A stretch of DNA of 57,650 nucleotides, from positions 1 to 57,650 of the forward strand of contig JAKLJX010000034.1 in the NCBI GenBank assembly GCA_023150945.1. Direction: 5' to 3'. Source of the stretch: a bacterium. GTDB taxonomy: Bacteria; Zhuqueibacterota; Zhuqueibacteria; Zhuqueibacterales; Zhuqueibacteraceae. The notes beneath the pieces are model-generated. The model searched no databases. It saw only the letters and a list, made by a program, of their open reading frames with translations, and was not told where the DNA came from. A program made the translations under genes and the position numbers. Shown here piece by piece: positions 1 through 8,287 of the stretch (positions are counted from its first letter, which is position 1; every line of letters starts with the position of its first letter).

Positions 1-77
1 ATTGGGTAACACATATTATGAGGCAACGACGCCATTTCAAAAAAACCTTCGGTAACAATATTTATGAGCCAATGCGC
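1..77 (+). repeat. Left copy of 77-base terminal inverted repeat
   Basis: Bases 1-77 are the exact reverse complement of bases 57574-57650; identity stops at base 78 (a against c). The element is AT-rich against the GC-rich contig. It contains two related 22-base segments 46 bases apart (5-26 and 51-72) that share GGTAACA, TATGAG and CAA. The exact length of 77 equals a common final k-mer size in de Bruijn assemblers, so this probably marks a genomic repeat at which the contig was broken. Confidence 0.95.
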
Positions 78-91
78 AGCCAAAAGAAACC

Positions 92-120
92 TTGCATCTT
101 CCCACCCTGTTTGCTACCTT
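92..120 (+). promoter_or_regulatory. Predicted promoter of the Omp85 gene cluster
   Basis: TTGCAT at 92-97, a 17-base spacer and TACCTT at 115-120 followed by GCGC. It has the same form as the promoters predicted for rpsU, uvrA, the ABC-F gene and the lpxL-type gene. The predicted transcript would begin near base 127 and carry a leader of about 135 bases before the chosen start at 264. Confidence 0.5.
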
Positions 121-160
121 GCGCGCGATTTTAACCAACCGACAGCATTGTTTAGGCTCC

Positions 161-227
161 CAAGGCACCAAGACCCGGCGCACGCAATTTGGACTGGCGT
201 AGAACGCGGCGCGTCTTCGTGCCTTTG
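161..227. repeat. Dispersed hairpin repeat in the leader
   Basis: An imperfect inverted repeat pairs CAAGGCACCAAGAC (161-174) with GTCTTCGTGCCTTTG (213-227). It resembles the CACAAAGGCAC/GTGCCTTTGTG hairpin family that is scattered through intergenic DNA of many environmental genomes. It overlaps the upstream-most possible start of the next gene (189) and argues for a start downstream of it. Confidence 0.5.
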
Positions 228-263
228 TGGCTCATAAAACTTCACTTGTGCAGGAGACGTTAC

Positions 264-1478
264 TTGATACCGCGGAAGTTGTGTGGACTCTTGTTGCTCT
301 TGGCTTGCCTCCCCGCTTTGCCGGCAGCGGCGCAATTCAAAATCGAGCGGGCGCGCGAAGATTTCTTCCTCGGCCAGCAGGCCCGCCAGGTCATCTTCTA
401 CACCAATACCCATTTCAATCGCGTGGAAGGGTTGTATCTCAACCTCGGCGCCAAATATCGCCCGCGCCAAATCAGCGGGCTGACGCTGTTCGGTGATTTG
501 GGCTACGGCTTCAAGAATGAAGAAGGCAAGCGCTGGCGCGGCAATGCCGGCTTCTCACACCGGCTGTCGCTGCCCGATCAGCTCACCTTCGGCGCCGATT
601 ATTTCAATCGCATCGATACCAACGACGACTGGCTGGTGGGCGAGTGGGAAAACTCACTGGCCGGGATCTTCCTGCACGAAGACTTCATGGATTATTTCAG
701 CCGCAAAGGCGTGCGCAGCTTCGTCGATTACCGCCTGCTGCAGGCGCACACCCTGCGTCTGGAATTCTCCGGCTACTCCTATGAACCGGTGCGGCGCAAC
801 AGCAACTGGAGCCTGTTCGGCGGGGACAAAGTCTATGCCGCCAACAGCCGCACGCCGTTTCCGGTGGTGCCCGGCAACGAACAATCCCTGCTGCTCGTCA
901 CCGCCTTTGACTGGCGTGACAATCCCATCTTTCCGATCTACGGCTGGTATGCCGATTTCCAACTTGAACAGACTTTCGGCGATTTTTCCACCACCGGCTG
1001 GTTCGTCACGGTGAAGCGGTTTCAACCGACCTTCAGCGACCAGAAGTTCCAGATCAAGCTGCTGGCCGGCGCGCGCACCGGCAGCCACGCGTTTCAACAC
1101 CTGCTGCCGCTGGGCGGCCTCGGCAACTTGCGCGGCTATCGCGAAAAAGAATTCATCGGCGACCGCGCGCTTTACCTCACCGCCAACTACATCATCGGAC
1201 AGAACTGGCTGCACCACGTGCCGCTTGATTTTATTCCCATCTGGGAAGGCGTTTCGGTGGGCGTGTTTGCCGAAACCGGCCTGGCCTGGTTCGCGGAGCC
1301 GGGCAATCCCGACGCCGGCTTGTTCGATTTCGGCAAGATTAAACTCAAAGATTTTCGCAATGACGCCGGCGTTTCGATCTTCGTCGCGGAAAACGTGCTG
1401 CGCGTCGACATTGCCAAACGCCTGGATCGCGGCTACGATGACTGGCGTGTTCTCTTTCGCATTCTCGACAAGTTTTGA
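264..1478 (+). CDS. Outer-membrane Omp85-type beta-barrel protein without POTRA domains
   Basis: Encodes 404 residues from TTG 264, chosen because AGGAG lies at 252-256 with 7-base spacing and the product then begins with a clean signal peptide (about 20 residues, ending PAAAQ). An in-frame TTG at 189 would start inside a hairpin repeat and add a poor N-terminus. The C-terminal half has the surface-antigen (D15/Omp85) signature GGLGNLRGYREKEFIGDR and alternating barrel strands, and ends in FRILDKF. No POTRA domain precedes the barrel, unlike BamA or TamA, so this is a barrel-only family member. It overlaps the next gene by one base (TGATG), so the two barrels are probably co-translated. The export substrate is unknown. 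Confidence 0.8.
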   Translation: MIPRKLCGLLLLLACLPALPAAAQFKIERAREDFFLGQQARQVIFYTNTHFNRVEGLYLNLGAKYRPRQISGLTLFGDLGYGFKNEEGKRWRGNAGFSHRLSLPDQLTFGADYFNRIDTNDDWLVGEWENSLAGIFLHEDFMDYFSRKGVRSFVDYRLLQAHTLRLEFSGYSYEPVRRNSNWSLFGGDKVYAANSRTPFPVVPGNEQSLLLVTAFDWRDNPIFPIYGWYADFQLEQTFGDFSTTGWFVTVKRFQPTFSDQKFQIKLLAGARTGSHAFQHLLPLGGLGNLRGYREKEFIGDRALYLTANYIIGQNWLHHVPLDFIPIWEGVSVGVFAETGLAWFAEPGNPDAGLFDFGKIKLKDFRNDAGVSIFVAENVLRVDIAKRLDRGYDDWRVLFRILDKF

Positions 1479-2881
1479 TGCCGACCGTGAATCGACTCCG
1501 CTCTGGCTGCCGCCACGGCTTCGGCCGGATTGCCCGACAGGCGGTTTTGCCGCTGGCGGCGGTGCTGCTGTGGCATTCGCTGGCATCGGCGCAGGAGCCG
1601 GAGTTTCCGGCTGATTCCGTGGCGACTCCCCCCCTCATCACCTCCGTGGTCATCACCGGCAACCGCCAAACCAAGCCTCACATCATTCTGCGCGAAATCA
1701 AATCGCAAGTCGGCACGCCCTTCGATCCCGCCGTGGTGGAGGCCGATCGCATGCGGCTGTTGAATCTGCGCCTGTTCAGCCGCGTCGACATTGCAGGCGT
1801 TCCCGTGGCAGACGGCGTGCAGCTCGTGATTTCCCTCGAGGAAGCTTGGTACATTTATCCCTACCCCATTTTTTTCATGAATGACCGCGATTGGGGCAAG
1901 CTTTCCTATGGCGCCGGCTTGCTGCATTACAATTTCCGCGGCCGGCGCGAGACGCTCGCGGTTTCAGGCTGGGCGGGTTACAATCCGGCCTTGCAGCTCG
2001 ACTACGGCAACCCCTGGATGTTCAACCACGCCAATTTGTTCGGCCGCTGGAACTTCTACACCCAAACGGTGCGCAATCGCTTTCTGACCACCGCGCGGCA
2101 GGAGGTCAACGAAAAGCGCTGGGGCGGCATGTTCACGCTGGGTAGACGTTTCGGGCTGTTCAACTTCTTCAGCCTGGGCTTTGGCTATTCCAGCTTGCGC
2201 TTTGATCCGCAACAGGTGCGCAATCCCCGCAACAATGAGCTTCTCGATCTCAGCGGCGAGGACAACCGCGCCAGTGTGATCGCCTCTTATCTCTATGATG
2301 CCCGCGACTTCTATGAATATCCGCGCGGCGGCAGCTATGTGAATCTCTGGGCCAAGCGCGTGGGTTTCACGCCGGCGGCGCAGCGTTACTGGCGCTACGG
2401 CGTGGACGTACGGCGCTACCGCAAGATCTACCAGGGCGTTGCCCTCGCCGCCCGCGGCATGGCCGATCTTTCCTCCCGCCGTGTGCCGCTGGATGATCTC
2501 GTCAATTTTGGCTTCCGCCACCGCATTCGCGGACATTTCTACCGCCAGCTCCACGGCGAAAATCTCGCCCTCACCAGCGTGGAACTGCGCGTGCCCCTCA
2601 TTCCCCTGCGCTATCACCGCCTCGAACAAACCCGCCTGTTTCAAGACTCACTCATCGGCCGCTACATGCGAACACTCAAGTTCGGCGTGAGCGCCGGCCT
2701 GTTTGCCGACTATGGCGTCATCTGGAATCACGCCGGCGGTTTTGATCTCGACCGCGGCCGCGGCGGTTTCGGCGCCGGCCTGCACATTCACATGCCCTAT
2801 CTCAACGTGCTGCGCCTCGAAGGGGCCTTCAACGAAGACGGCAAGCTGGAGGGCCTGGTGGATGTGGGGGTGGCGTTTTAA
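1478..2881 (+). CDS. BamA/TamA-like Omp85 protein with one POTRA domain
   Basis: Encodes 467 residues with a basic N-terminus, a hydrophobic core and a probable cleavage after LASAQ near residue 39. One POTRA-like domain spans about residues 52-130 (ITSVVITGN at its start, then the typical LRLFSRVDI segment). A membrane barrel follows, with the Omp85 loop-like segment RHRIRGHFYRQL and a final strand ending DVGVAF. Canonical BamA has five POTRA domains and about 800 residues, so this is a short accessory family member for insertion or translocation of outer-membrane proteins, lipids or polysaccharide. The ATG overlaps the stop of the preceding barrel gene, and its own stop overlaps rsmE by one base, so the three genes form an operon. 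Confidence 0.8.
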   Translation: MPTVNRLRSGCRHGFGRIARQAVLPLAAVLLWHSLASAQEPEFPADSVATPPLITSVVITGNRQTKPHIILREIKSQVGTPFDPAVVEADRMRLLNLRLFSRVDIAGVPVADGVQLVISLEEAWYIYPYPIFFMNDRDWGKLSYGAGLLHYNFRGRRETLAVSGWAGYNPALQLDYGNPWMFNHANLFGRWNFYTQTVRNRFLTTARQEVNEKRWGGMFTLGRRFGLFNFFSLGFGYSSLRFDPQQVRNPRNNELLDLSGEDNRASVIASYLYDARDFYEYPRGGSYVNLWAKRVGFTPAAQRYWRYGVDVRRYRKIYQGVALAARGMADLSSRRVPLDDLVNFGFRHRIRGHFYRQLHGENLALTSVELRVPLIPLRYHRLEQTRLFQDSLIGRYMRTLKFGVSAGLFADYGVIWNHAGGFDLDRGRGGFGAGLHIHMPYLNVLRLEGAFNEDGKLEGLVDVGVAF

Positions 2882-3612
2882 TGCCACGCCACGAATTCTT
2901 TTACGCCCCTCCTGAAAATTTCACCGCCGAATTTGTCGAGCTGACCGGCGACGAGCATCATCACCTCACCCGCGTGTTGCATCACAAAATCGGCGATCGC
3001 GTCACGGTGGTTGACGGCGCGGGCAACGCCGCGGTCGACGGTGAAATCCTTTTCAGTGATCGTGCGGTAACGCGCATTAAAATTCACACGCTCACACAAA
3101 ACCTCGGCGAGCCGGCGGTGCATCTCACCCTGGCGCAAGCGGTTCCCAAGGGCGCGCGCTTCGATTGGGTGGTGGAAAAAGCGACGGAAATCGGGGTTTC
3201 GGCATTCATCCCGCTGCTCTCCGAACACAGCGAAGTGCAACCCGGCTCAGGCAAAACTGAGCGCTGGCGGCGGCTCACACTGGCGGCGATGAAGCAATCC
3301 TGCCGTTCTGTCTGGCCGACGGTGAACGAACCCACCCACTTCGTTGATCTGGCTAAACGCCTCTCAGAATTCGATCTGGCCCTCCTGGCGCATCCCACCG
3401 CGAGCGACATTTCGCGGGACCTGGCAGCGCAGGCCATGCCGCGGAGGGTGCTGTTGCTGGTCGGCCCGGAGGGCGGTTTTGCGGAGGAGGAGGTCACCCT
3501 GGCGCAGGAAACCGGCTGCAAGCTGCTGAGCCTGGGGCCGCGGCGCCTGCGCGCGGAGACCGCGGGGTTGTCGGCGGCCATCAAGGTTTTCGCGGCGTAC
3601 GGCCAGCTTTGA
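2881..3612 (+). CDS. rsmE: 16S rRNA (uracil-1498-N3)-methyltransferase RsmE
   Basis: Encodes 243 residues, normal for the family. RsmE methylates U1498 of 16S rRNA on assembled 30S subunits using S-adenosylmethionine. Visible family marks are the N-terminal PUA-like region with HHHLTRVL, the central KATEIGV segment, and the knotted SPOUT C-terminus with GPEGGF (about residues 195-200) and LGPRRLRAETA near the end. The start ATG overlaps the previous stop (TAATG). It ends about 30 bases before the rpsU promoter, so the downstream ribosomal gene is probably transcribed separately. Confidence 0.93.
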   Translation: MPRHEFFYAPPENFTAEFVELTGDEHHHLTRVLHHKIGDRVTVVDGAGNAAVDGEILFSDRAVTRIKIHTLTQNLGEPAVHLTLAQAVPKGARFDWVVEKATEIGVSAFIPLLSEHSEVQPGSGKTERWRRLTLAAMKQSCRSVWPTVNEPTHFVDLAKRLSEFDLALLAHPTASDISRDLAAQAMPRRVLLLVGPEGGFAEEEVTLAQETGCKLLSLGPRRLRAETAGLSAAIKVFAAYGQL

Positions 3613-3644
3613 CCGTGTAACCGCGAGATTTTCCGAGAAAACAC

Positions 3645-3673
3645 TTGTTTTTCAAGCTGGTGAATGATACCTT
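3645..3673 (+). promoter_or_regulatory. Predicted promoter of rpsU
   Basis: TTGTTT at 3645-3650, a 17-base spacer and TACCTT at 3668-3673. It lies between rsmE and the rpsU ribosome-binding site (AGGAGG at 3721-3726). Confidence 0.5.
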
Positions 3674-3738
3674 TCCCCCGTTTTTTAAATCCCATCCGTC
3701 TCTCGTTTCATTTCCACCCGAGGAGGCTGTTCAAGCAT

Positions 3739-3936
3739 ATGCCTGCTGTCAAAGTCCGTGAAGGCGAAAGTTTTGAAAAGGCCCTGCGCCGTTTTACCAA
3801 AGCATGTGAGAAAGCCGGCTTGATGTCGGAGCTGAAGAAGCGCCGGCACTTCGAAAAGCCCAGCGAGAAGAAGAAGCGCAAAATGAAAATCGCGCGCCGC
3901 AAGGCCCGACGCCTGGCGACGCTGGAAAGCAGATAG
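3739..3936 (+). CDS. rpsU: 30S ribosomal protein bS21
   Basis: Encodes a 65-residue, very basic protein with the bS21 pattern: [14 protein letters not shown] followed by a Lys/Arg-rich C-terminus. bS21 binds the 30S subunit near the anti-Shine-Dalgarno helix and helps initiation. ATG 3739 is chosen because AGGAGG lies 12 bases upstream and the encoded [10 protein letters not shown] matches the family start; an upstream in-frame ATG at 3664 lies at the promoter. It precedes yqeY by 76 bases, a gene order conserved in many bacteria. Confidence 0.95.
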   Translation: MPAVKVREGESFEKALRRFTKACEKAGLMSELKKRRHFEKPSEKKKRKMKIARRKARRLATLESR

Positions 3937-4012
3937 CGAGCCGGTTGCCTCCACCGGCCCACCGAGCCTGGGAGCCGCAGTGGAGCGGCGCAGCCGGCTG
4001 CAGGAGACAGCG

Positions 4013-4456
4013 ATGACGTTGCTGGAGAAACTCAGCGAAGATCTCAAGCAGGCCATGAAAAGCGGCGACAAGCGCCGGGTGGAAACCATCCGCCTGTTGC
4101 GGTCGCAACTCAAGGACACGCAGATCGCCAAGATGCGGCCGCTCGAGCCTGAGGAAGAATTGGAAGTCTTGAACAGCGCCGCCAAGCGCCGCCGGGAATC
4201 CATCGACGCCTATACCAAAGCCGGGCGCACCGACCTGGTGGCGAACGAGACCGCGGAACTGGACATCATTGCCGCCTATCTACCGCAAGCTCTGAGCCCT
4301 GCAGAAATCACCGCTCTCATCGAAACCGCGATTCAGGAGAGCGGCGCCAAGGATCTCAAGGATCTCGGCAAAGTCATGGGGAAAATCATGCCGCTGGCCA
4401 AAGGCCGCGCCGACGGCAAGCTGCTGCAGCAACTCGTGCGGGAACGGCTCTCCTGA
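4013..4456 (+). CDS. yqeY: GatB/YqeY domain protein
   Basis: Encodes 147 residues, the usual YqeY length. The mostly helical protein matches the YqeY family, related to the tail of GatB, the tRNA-dependent amidotransferase subunit that recognises tRNA. Family marks are the N-terminal LKQAMKSGDKRRVETIRLL, the central AELDIIAAYLPQ and the C-terminal DLGKVMGKIMP region. ATG 4013 has AGGAG at 4002-4006 with 6-base spacing. Its own role is not settled in the family; a tRNA-related function is inferred from the domain and the rpsU linkage. The next gene begins about 200 bases downstream. Confidence 0.9.
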   Translation: MTLLEKLSEDLKQAMKSGDKRRVETIRLLRSQLKDTQIAKMRPLEPEEELEVLNSAAKRRRESIDAYTKAGRTDLVANETAELDIIAAYLPQALSPAEITALIETAIQESGAKDLKDLGKVMGKIMPLAKGRADGKLLQQLVRERLS

Positions 4457-4657
4457 AACCGGAGACCGCGCTTTCATCATCTCTGCGAAGTGAATCAAGT
4501 GGGACTCGTCTATTCCTGGGGCCTCCGGCGGTGCTTGGCCGGCCCGGCGTCCACCGAGGTATGAGGCCATCCAACCGGCCGACGAGCCGCTTTGTTCACT
4601 TTTTCTTTTTGGTGCCGGCGGGCTGTTCGCCCCGGCCGCCGGTGCGTGAGGAACCCC

Positions 4658-5278
4658 GTGCAAATCATCATCAATTTCGCCGATTTCTTCATTCTGGGTG
4701 TGCTCGCCTACTTCACCTGGCGCGGCTTCAAGAGCGGCCTTTATGAAAGCCTGCTGGATTTGTTCGGTTTCTTCTTTTGCCTCACGCTTACCCTGATCGC
4801 GCTGCCATACTTCGCGCAATTCTTCAGCTACGTCGTGCAACTCCCCCCCAACATGAGCGTGCTGCTCGGCTTCGTGTTCGTGTTTGCGCTGCTGGCCCTG
4901 GCCTACCTCTTCTTCGTGAAATGGATCAAAACCATGGTCGCAATGACGGTGAACGAGAAGTTCAACCGCATCACCGGCACCGGGCTGGGGCTCTATCGCG
5001 GCGTGTTGATGGCCAGCCTGCTCATGCTGGGGTTCGTGCTGCTGCCGATTCCCCACGTGGTGCAGGGCACGCAGGCACGCAGCCTGCTCATGGCGCGCAC
5101 CAAGATCATCCTGCCGCTGAACTATGACTATGTGCGCAAGCTCATTCCCGGTCCACCCGGCTTTCGCGAGGCCCTGCAGGCCGCTTACAAGCGCATTGGT
5201 GAGCTTGATCCCATCAGCGCGCGCTTGCTGGACGAATTGCCCGGCAAGCCGCCTCCTCCCAAGATGAGCGACTACTGA
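4658..5278 (+). CDS. CvpA family integral membrane protein
   Basis: Encodes 206 residues from GTG 4658, chosen because GTGAGGAA at 4645-4652 supplies a ribosome-binding site and the product then begins MQIIINFADFFILG, typical of CvpA proteins. Four hydrophobic segments are visible (about residues 5-20, 28-50, 60-82 and 105-128), followed by a soluble proline-rich tail (PGKPPPPK). CvpA was named for colicin V production in E. coli; its general role is unclear, with links to envelope stress. The stop is 4 bases before the mutS2 ATG. A cvpA-mutS2 pair is common in other phyla. Confidence 0.85.
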   Translation: MQIIINFADFFILGVLAYFTWRGFKSGLYESLLDLFGFFFCLTLTLIALPYFAQFFSYVVQLPPNMSVLLGFVFVFALLALAYLFFVKWIKTMVAMTVNEKFNRITGTGLGLYRGVLMASLLMLGFVLLPIPHVVQGTQARSLLMARTKIILPLNYDYVRKLIPGPPGFREALQAAYKRIGELDPISARLLDELPGKPPPPKMSDY

Positions 5279-5282
5279 CGCA

Positions 5283-7694
5283 ATGAGTGCTTCACCCCCA
5301 GACTATTTTCCTGCTGCGGCTGCCGCCCTGGAGCTTCCCAAAGTGCTCAAACAAGTGGCCGCGGCCGCGCTGTCGTCCGCCGGCGCCGAGGCCATTCTGC
5401 ATCTGCAGCCGTTGCCCGATTTGCCCAGCGTGCAGGCGCGCCTCGCGGAAGTCACGGAGATGCGCAGTCTGCTCGAATTCGATGATACGTTTCCGATTGC
5501 TTCCCTGCCCGACCTGAGCGCGACGCTGCAGCATTTGCGCATTCAGGGCCGCACCCTCGAGATTCAACAGCTCATCGATCTCGCGCGCTTCTCGGCCACC
5601 GCCCGGCGCGTGCGCCATTATCTGCTGGCGCGCCGGGAAAAATACCCCGAATTGTTGCGCACGGCGCTGTTGCTCACCAGCCTGCAGGAACACGAACGCG
5701 CGCTGGAGAGTGCGCTCAATTTCACCGAGGGCACGGTGAAGGACTCCGCCAGTCCGGTGTTGGCGCGCGTGCGCCGCGAAATTTCCCGCGCGCTCTCCGA
5801 GGTGCGCGACCGGCTCGAACGCATCGCCCGCAAGCTGGCGGCGCAGGACATGCTGCGCGAGCAGATGATCACCCTGCGCGAAGGCCGCCTGGTGCTGATG
5901 TTGAAAGAGGAGCACCGCCGCCACGTCCCGGGCCTGGTACACGATCACTCTGCCAGCGGCCGCACGGTGTTCGTCGAGCCGATGGAATCGGTGGAAATCA
6001 ACAACCGCGTGCGCGAGTTGTACAGCGCGGAACGCGATGAAGTCGAGCGCATTCTGCAGATGTTGACCGAGCGCCTGCGCCAGGTTCTGCCGGCGCTGCT
6101 CGCCAATCACGAGGGCATGATCGCCATTGACGTGATGCACGCCAAGGCCCAGGCCGCGCGCCAGCTCGCGGCCAGCGCCCCGCAGATGCTGGCCGAGGCC
6201 AAACTGAAATTGATCAATGCCTGCCATCCGCTGCTCTTGTTGAAAAATGAAGATCGCCGCAAGGTCGTGCCGCTGGATTTGGAGCTGGGATTTCCCGCAG
6301 AGGCGGCGCTGCCGGTGCGCACGCTGCTGATCAGCGGGCCGAATGCCGGCGGCAAAACCGTGGCGCTGAAAACCGTGGGTCTGTTGGCCTTGCTGGCGCG
6401 CTGCGGCCTGCACATTCCCGCCTCGCCGGACAGCGCCGTGCCGCTGTGCGAGAACGTCTTTGTCGACATCGGCGACCGGCAGTCGATCGAAGACGATCTT
6501 TCCACTTTCACTTCGCACGTCAAGCATTTGGTTGAAATTCTGCGGCGCGCCGGCAGCGGTGATCTCGTGCTGATCGACGAAATCGGCGCGGGCACCGATC
6601 CGGAGGCCGGCGCCGCGCTGTCGGTCGCGGTTCTGCGCGAACTCAACCGCCGCGGCTGCTTGACCATCGTCACCACCCATCACGGCGCGTTGAAGACCTT
6701 TGCCCAAGAGGAGCCGGGCGTGAGCAACGGCTCGATGGCCTTCGACCGTGAGACGCTGACGCCCACGTATCAATTCCGCGCCGGCCTGCCGGGCGCGAGT
6801 TACGCGTTCGAGATTGCCGAGCGCATGGGCATGGCCGCGCCGGTGATTGCAGCGGCGCGCACCCTGGTGGGCGTGGAAAAAGTCAACGTCGAAGAACTGC
6901 TCAACGAGCTGCAAAACAAACTGGCGCAACAGCAGCAGCTCAATGAAAAGCTGCAGGTGGAGGAAACCCGCTTACGCGGCCTGCAGAAGCTGTATGAGGA
7001 ACGCGAGCAGAGTCTGCGGGCGCAGGTGCAGGAGATCAAAAAGAAGGCGCATGCCGAAGCCGAAGCGCTGCTGCAAAACGCCAACGCCATCATCGAAAAC
7101 GCGGTGCGGGAGATTCGCGAAACCAATGCGGCACGGGAGGCGATCAAAGCGGGCAGGGAAAATCTGGCTGCGCTGCGCGAGCGCCTCGCGCGCGAGAACC
7201 AGCTCGAGGAGCCACCGCCGCCGGCAACGGATGAAACCGGGATCGCAAAATTCGAAATCGGCATGCCGGTGAAATGGCTGAAGCAGGGCGCGCTCGCGAC
7301 GGTGTTGGAACTGCCGGATTCCTCCGGCAAAGTGCTGGTGGCCGCGGGCGCTTTGCGGGCGCGCGTGCCGGTGGGTGATTTGCGCGCGGTGAGGGCCGGC
7401 AGGAAAACCGAACCCGCGGCACTGCCGAAAGCGAGCGTGCAGGAGGCTGCCCGCCATGCGGAAATCGATCTGCGCGGCATGCGCGTGGACGAGGCACTCG
7501 CCATGGTGGACAAGTTTCTCGATGATGCCTTGTTGGCGGGCTGGAACGAAGTCCGGCTGATTCACGGCAAGGGCACGGGCGCGCTGCGCCAAAGCATTGC
7601 CAATCATCTCAAGACGCTGCCGCACGTGAAGAGTAGCCGGCTGGGCCAGTTTGGCGAGGGTGACGTCGGCGTGACGGTGGTGGAGCTGGCCTAG
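5283..7694 (+). CDS. mutS2: Endonuclease/ribosome-rescue ATPase MutS2
   Basis: Encodes 803 residues, about the full family length. It lacks the mismatch-recognition domain of MutS and begins with the lever/clamp helices. The ABC-type ATPase has Walker A GPNAGGKT at about residues 352-359, Walker B LVLIDEIGAGTDPE and the following TTHHGALK. A long coiled coil (about 530-640) leads to a C-terminal Smr domain (about 720-803) with DLRGMRVDEAL and HGKGTGALR. MutS2 has been linked both to suppression of recombination and, in Bacillus, to splitting of collided ribosomes (RqcU). Its place downstream of rsmE, rpsU and yqeY fits a translation role here, but that is inference. Confidence 0.93.
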   Translation: MSASPPDYFPAAAAALELPKVLKQVAAAALSSAGAEAILHLQPLPDLPSVQARLAEVTEMRSLLEFDDTFPIASLPDLSATLQHLRIQGRTLEIQQLIDLARFSATARRVRHYLLARREKYPELLRTALLLTSLQEHERALESALNFTEGTVKDSASPVLARVRREISRALSEVRDRLERIARKLAAQDMLREQMITLREGRLVLMLKEEHRRHVPGLVHDHSASGRTVFVEPMESVEINNRVRELYSAERDEVERILQMLTERLRQVLPALLANHEGMIAIDVMHAKAQAARQLAASAPQMLAEAKLKLINACHPLLLLKNEDRRKVVPLDLELGFPAEAALPVRTLLISGPNAGGKTVALKTVGLLALLARCGLHIPASPDSAVPLCENVFVDIGDRQSIEDDLSTFTSHVKHLVEILRRAGSGDLVLIDEIGAGTDPEAGAALSVAVLRELNRRGCLTIVTTHHGALKTFAQEEPGVSNGSMAFDRETLTPTYQFRAGLPGASYAFEIAERMGMAAPVIAAARTLVGVEKVNVEELLNELQNKLAQQQQLNEKLQVEETRLRGLQKLYEEREQSLRAQVQEIKKKAHAEAEALLQNANAIIENAVREIRETNAAREAIKAGRENLAALRERLARENQLEEPPPPATDETGIAKFEIGMPVKWLKQGALATVLELPDSSGKVLVAAGALRARVPVGDLRAVRAGRKTEPAALPKASVQEAARHAEIDLRGMRVDEALAMVDKFLDDALLAGWNEVRLIHGKGTGALRQSIANHLKTLPHVKSSRLGQFGEGDVGVTVVELA

Positions 7695-7984
7695 CACGGG
7701 CGAGACAGCAATCAGCACCGCAGTCTTGTCATTCCAAGATGCCAGAGCAGTAGTTTCACCATCAGGAAACGGGTTCGGCGGCTGACCCCGAGGCGCGCAG
7801 ATTGTGTTTGCTTGCATCGGCGCAACCGGCTTCGCCCAGTTTTCTGACCTGCCGGGAGCCGGAGAGTGGCAGGCAACACACAAGATCAAAAAGCCTCGAT
7901 TGGAAGATTCAAGTATCAGGACTCCTTTCCGCGTTTTGGTCAACCCTGATCGCGCGGCATTGCAAATGAATTTGGTTGGGACTA

Positions 7985-8046
7985 GTGCACTGTTACCTTG
8001 AAAAGTAAATCCACTATCATTGTCATCCAGCAAGGATCCTGTGAAG
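7985..8046 (+). repeat. Dispersed repeat, family A, forward copy
   Basis: Begins GTGCACTGTTACCTTGAA and ends with GTCATCCAG, GGATC and TGTGAAG. The same start recurs at 28153, and the same end recurs at 9205-9266, 9406-9468, 28190-28216 and, inverted, at 31674-31737. Confidence 0.7.
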
Positions 8047-8127
8047 CGTTGGGAACAGTGCCAAGCATGGTAAAAGATTCGTCTGAATGACGCAGCGCGG
8101 CAACTTGCCGCAACCAAATCTGTCAAC

Positions 8128-8196
8128 CGCGAATTAACGCTAATCAACGCGAATAAAAATTTGCGTACATTCGCGTGAATTAGCGGTTCGCGAAAA
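8128..8196. repeat. Dispersed hairpin, AATTAGCG type
   Basis: The arm GCTAATCAACGCGAAT (8139-8154) pairs with ATTCGCGTGAATTAGC (8169-8184), 14 of 16 positions, around a short AT-rich loop. It matches the style of AATTAGCG hairpins dispersed in many environmental genomes. Confidence 0.6.
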
Positions 8197-8232
8197 TCTT
8201 CGCGGTTGTGATGTTTTTCCGGAGTAATACTA
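8185..8232 (+). repeat. Segment shared with 28511-28557
   Basis: Both copies carry ATCTTCGCGG, GTGAT and GAGTAATACT in the same order and spacing, with a few substitutions. Each lies next to an inverted family A partial unit containing GATTCGTCTG. Confidence 0.6.
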
Positions 8233-8287
8233 TATCGAGAGATCACATCCACGAATCAAGGTGACAGACATCTATAAGCGTTGCGTG

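Larger units (their letters stand above)
7695..8287. other. Intergenic repeat-bearing gap between mutS2 and the IMPase gene
   Basis: No convincing gene. A 65-codon open frame at 7804-8001 has no ribosome-binding site and no family resemblance. From 7985 onward the gap is a mosaic of dispersed repeats: a forward unit (7985-8046), an inverted partial unit (8067-8094), a perfect palindrome-like GCGGCAACTTGCCGC (8097-8111), an AATTAGCG-type hairpin (8128-8196) and a segment shared with 28511-28557. Confidence 0.6.

Noticed and set aside
7804-8001. Possible 65-residue gene
   Set aside because: No ribosome-binding site, no recognisable composition and it runs into a dispersed repeat.
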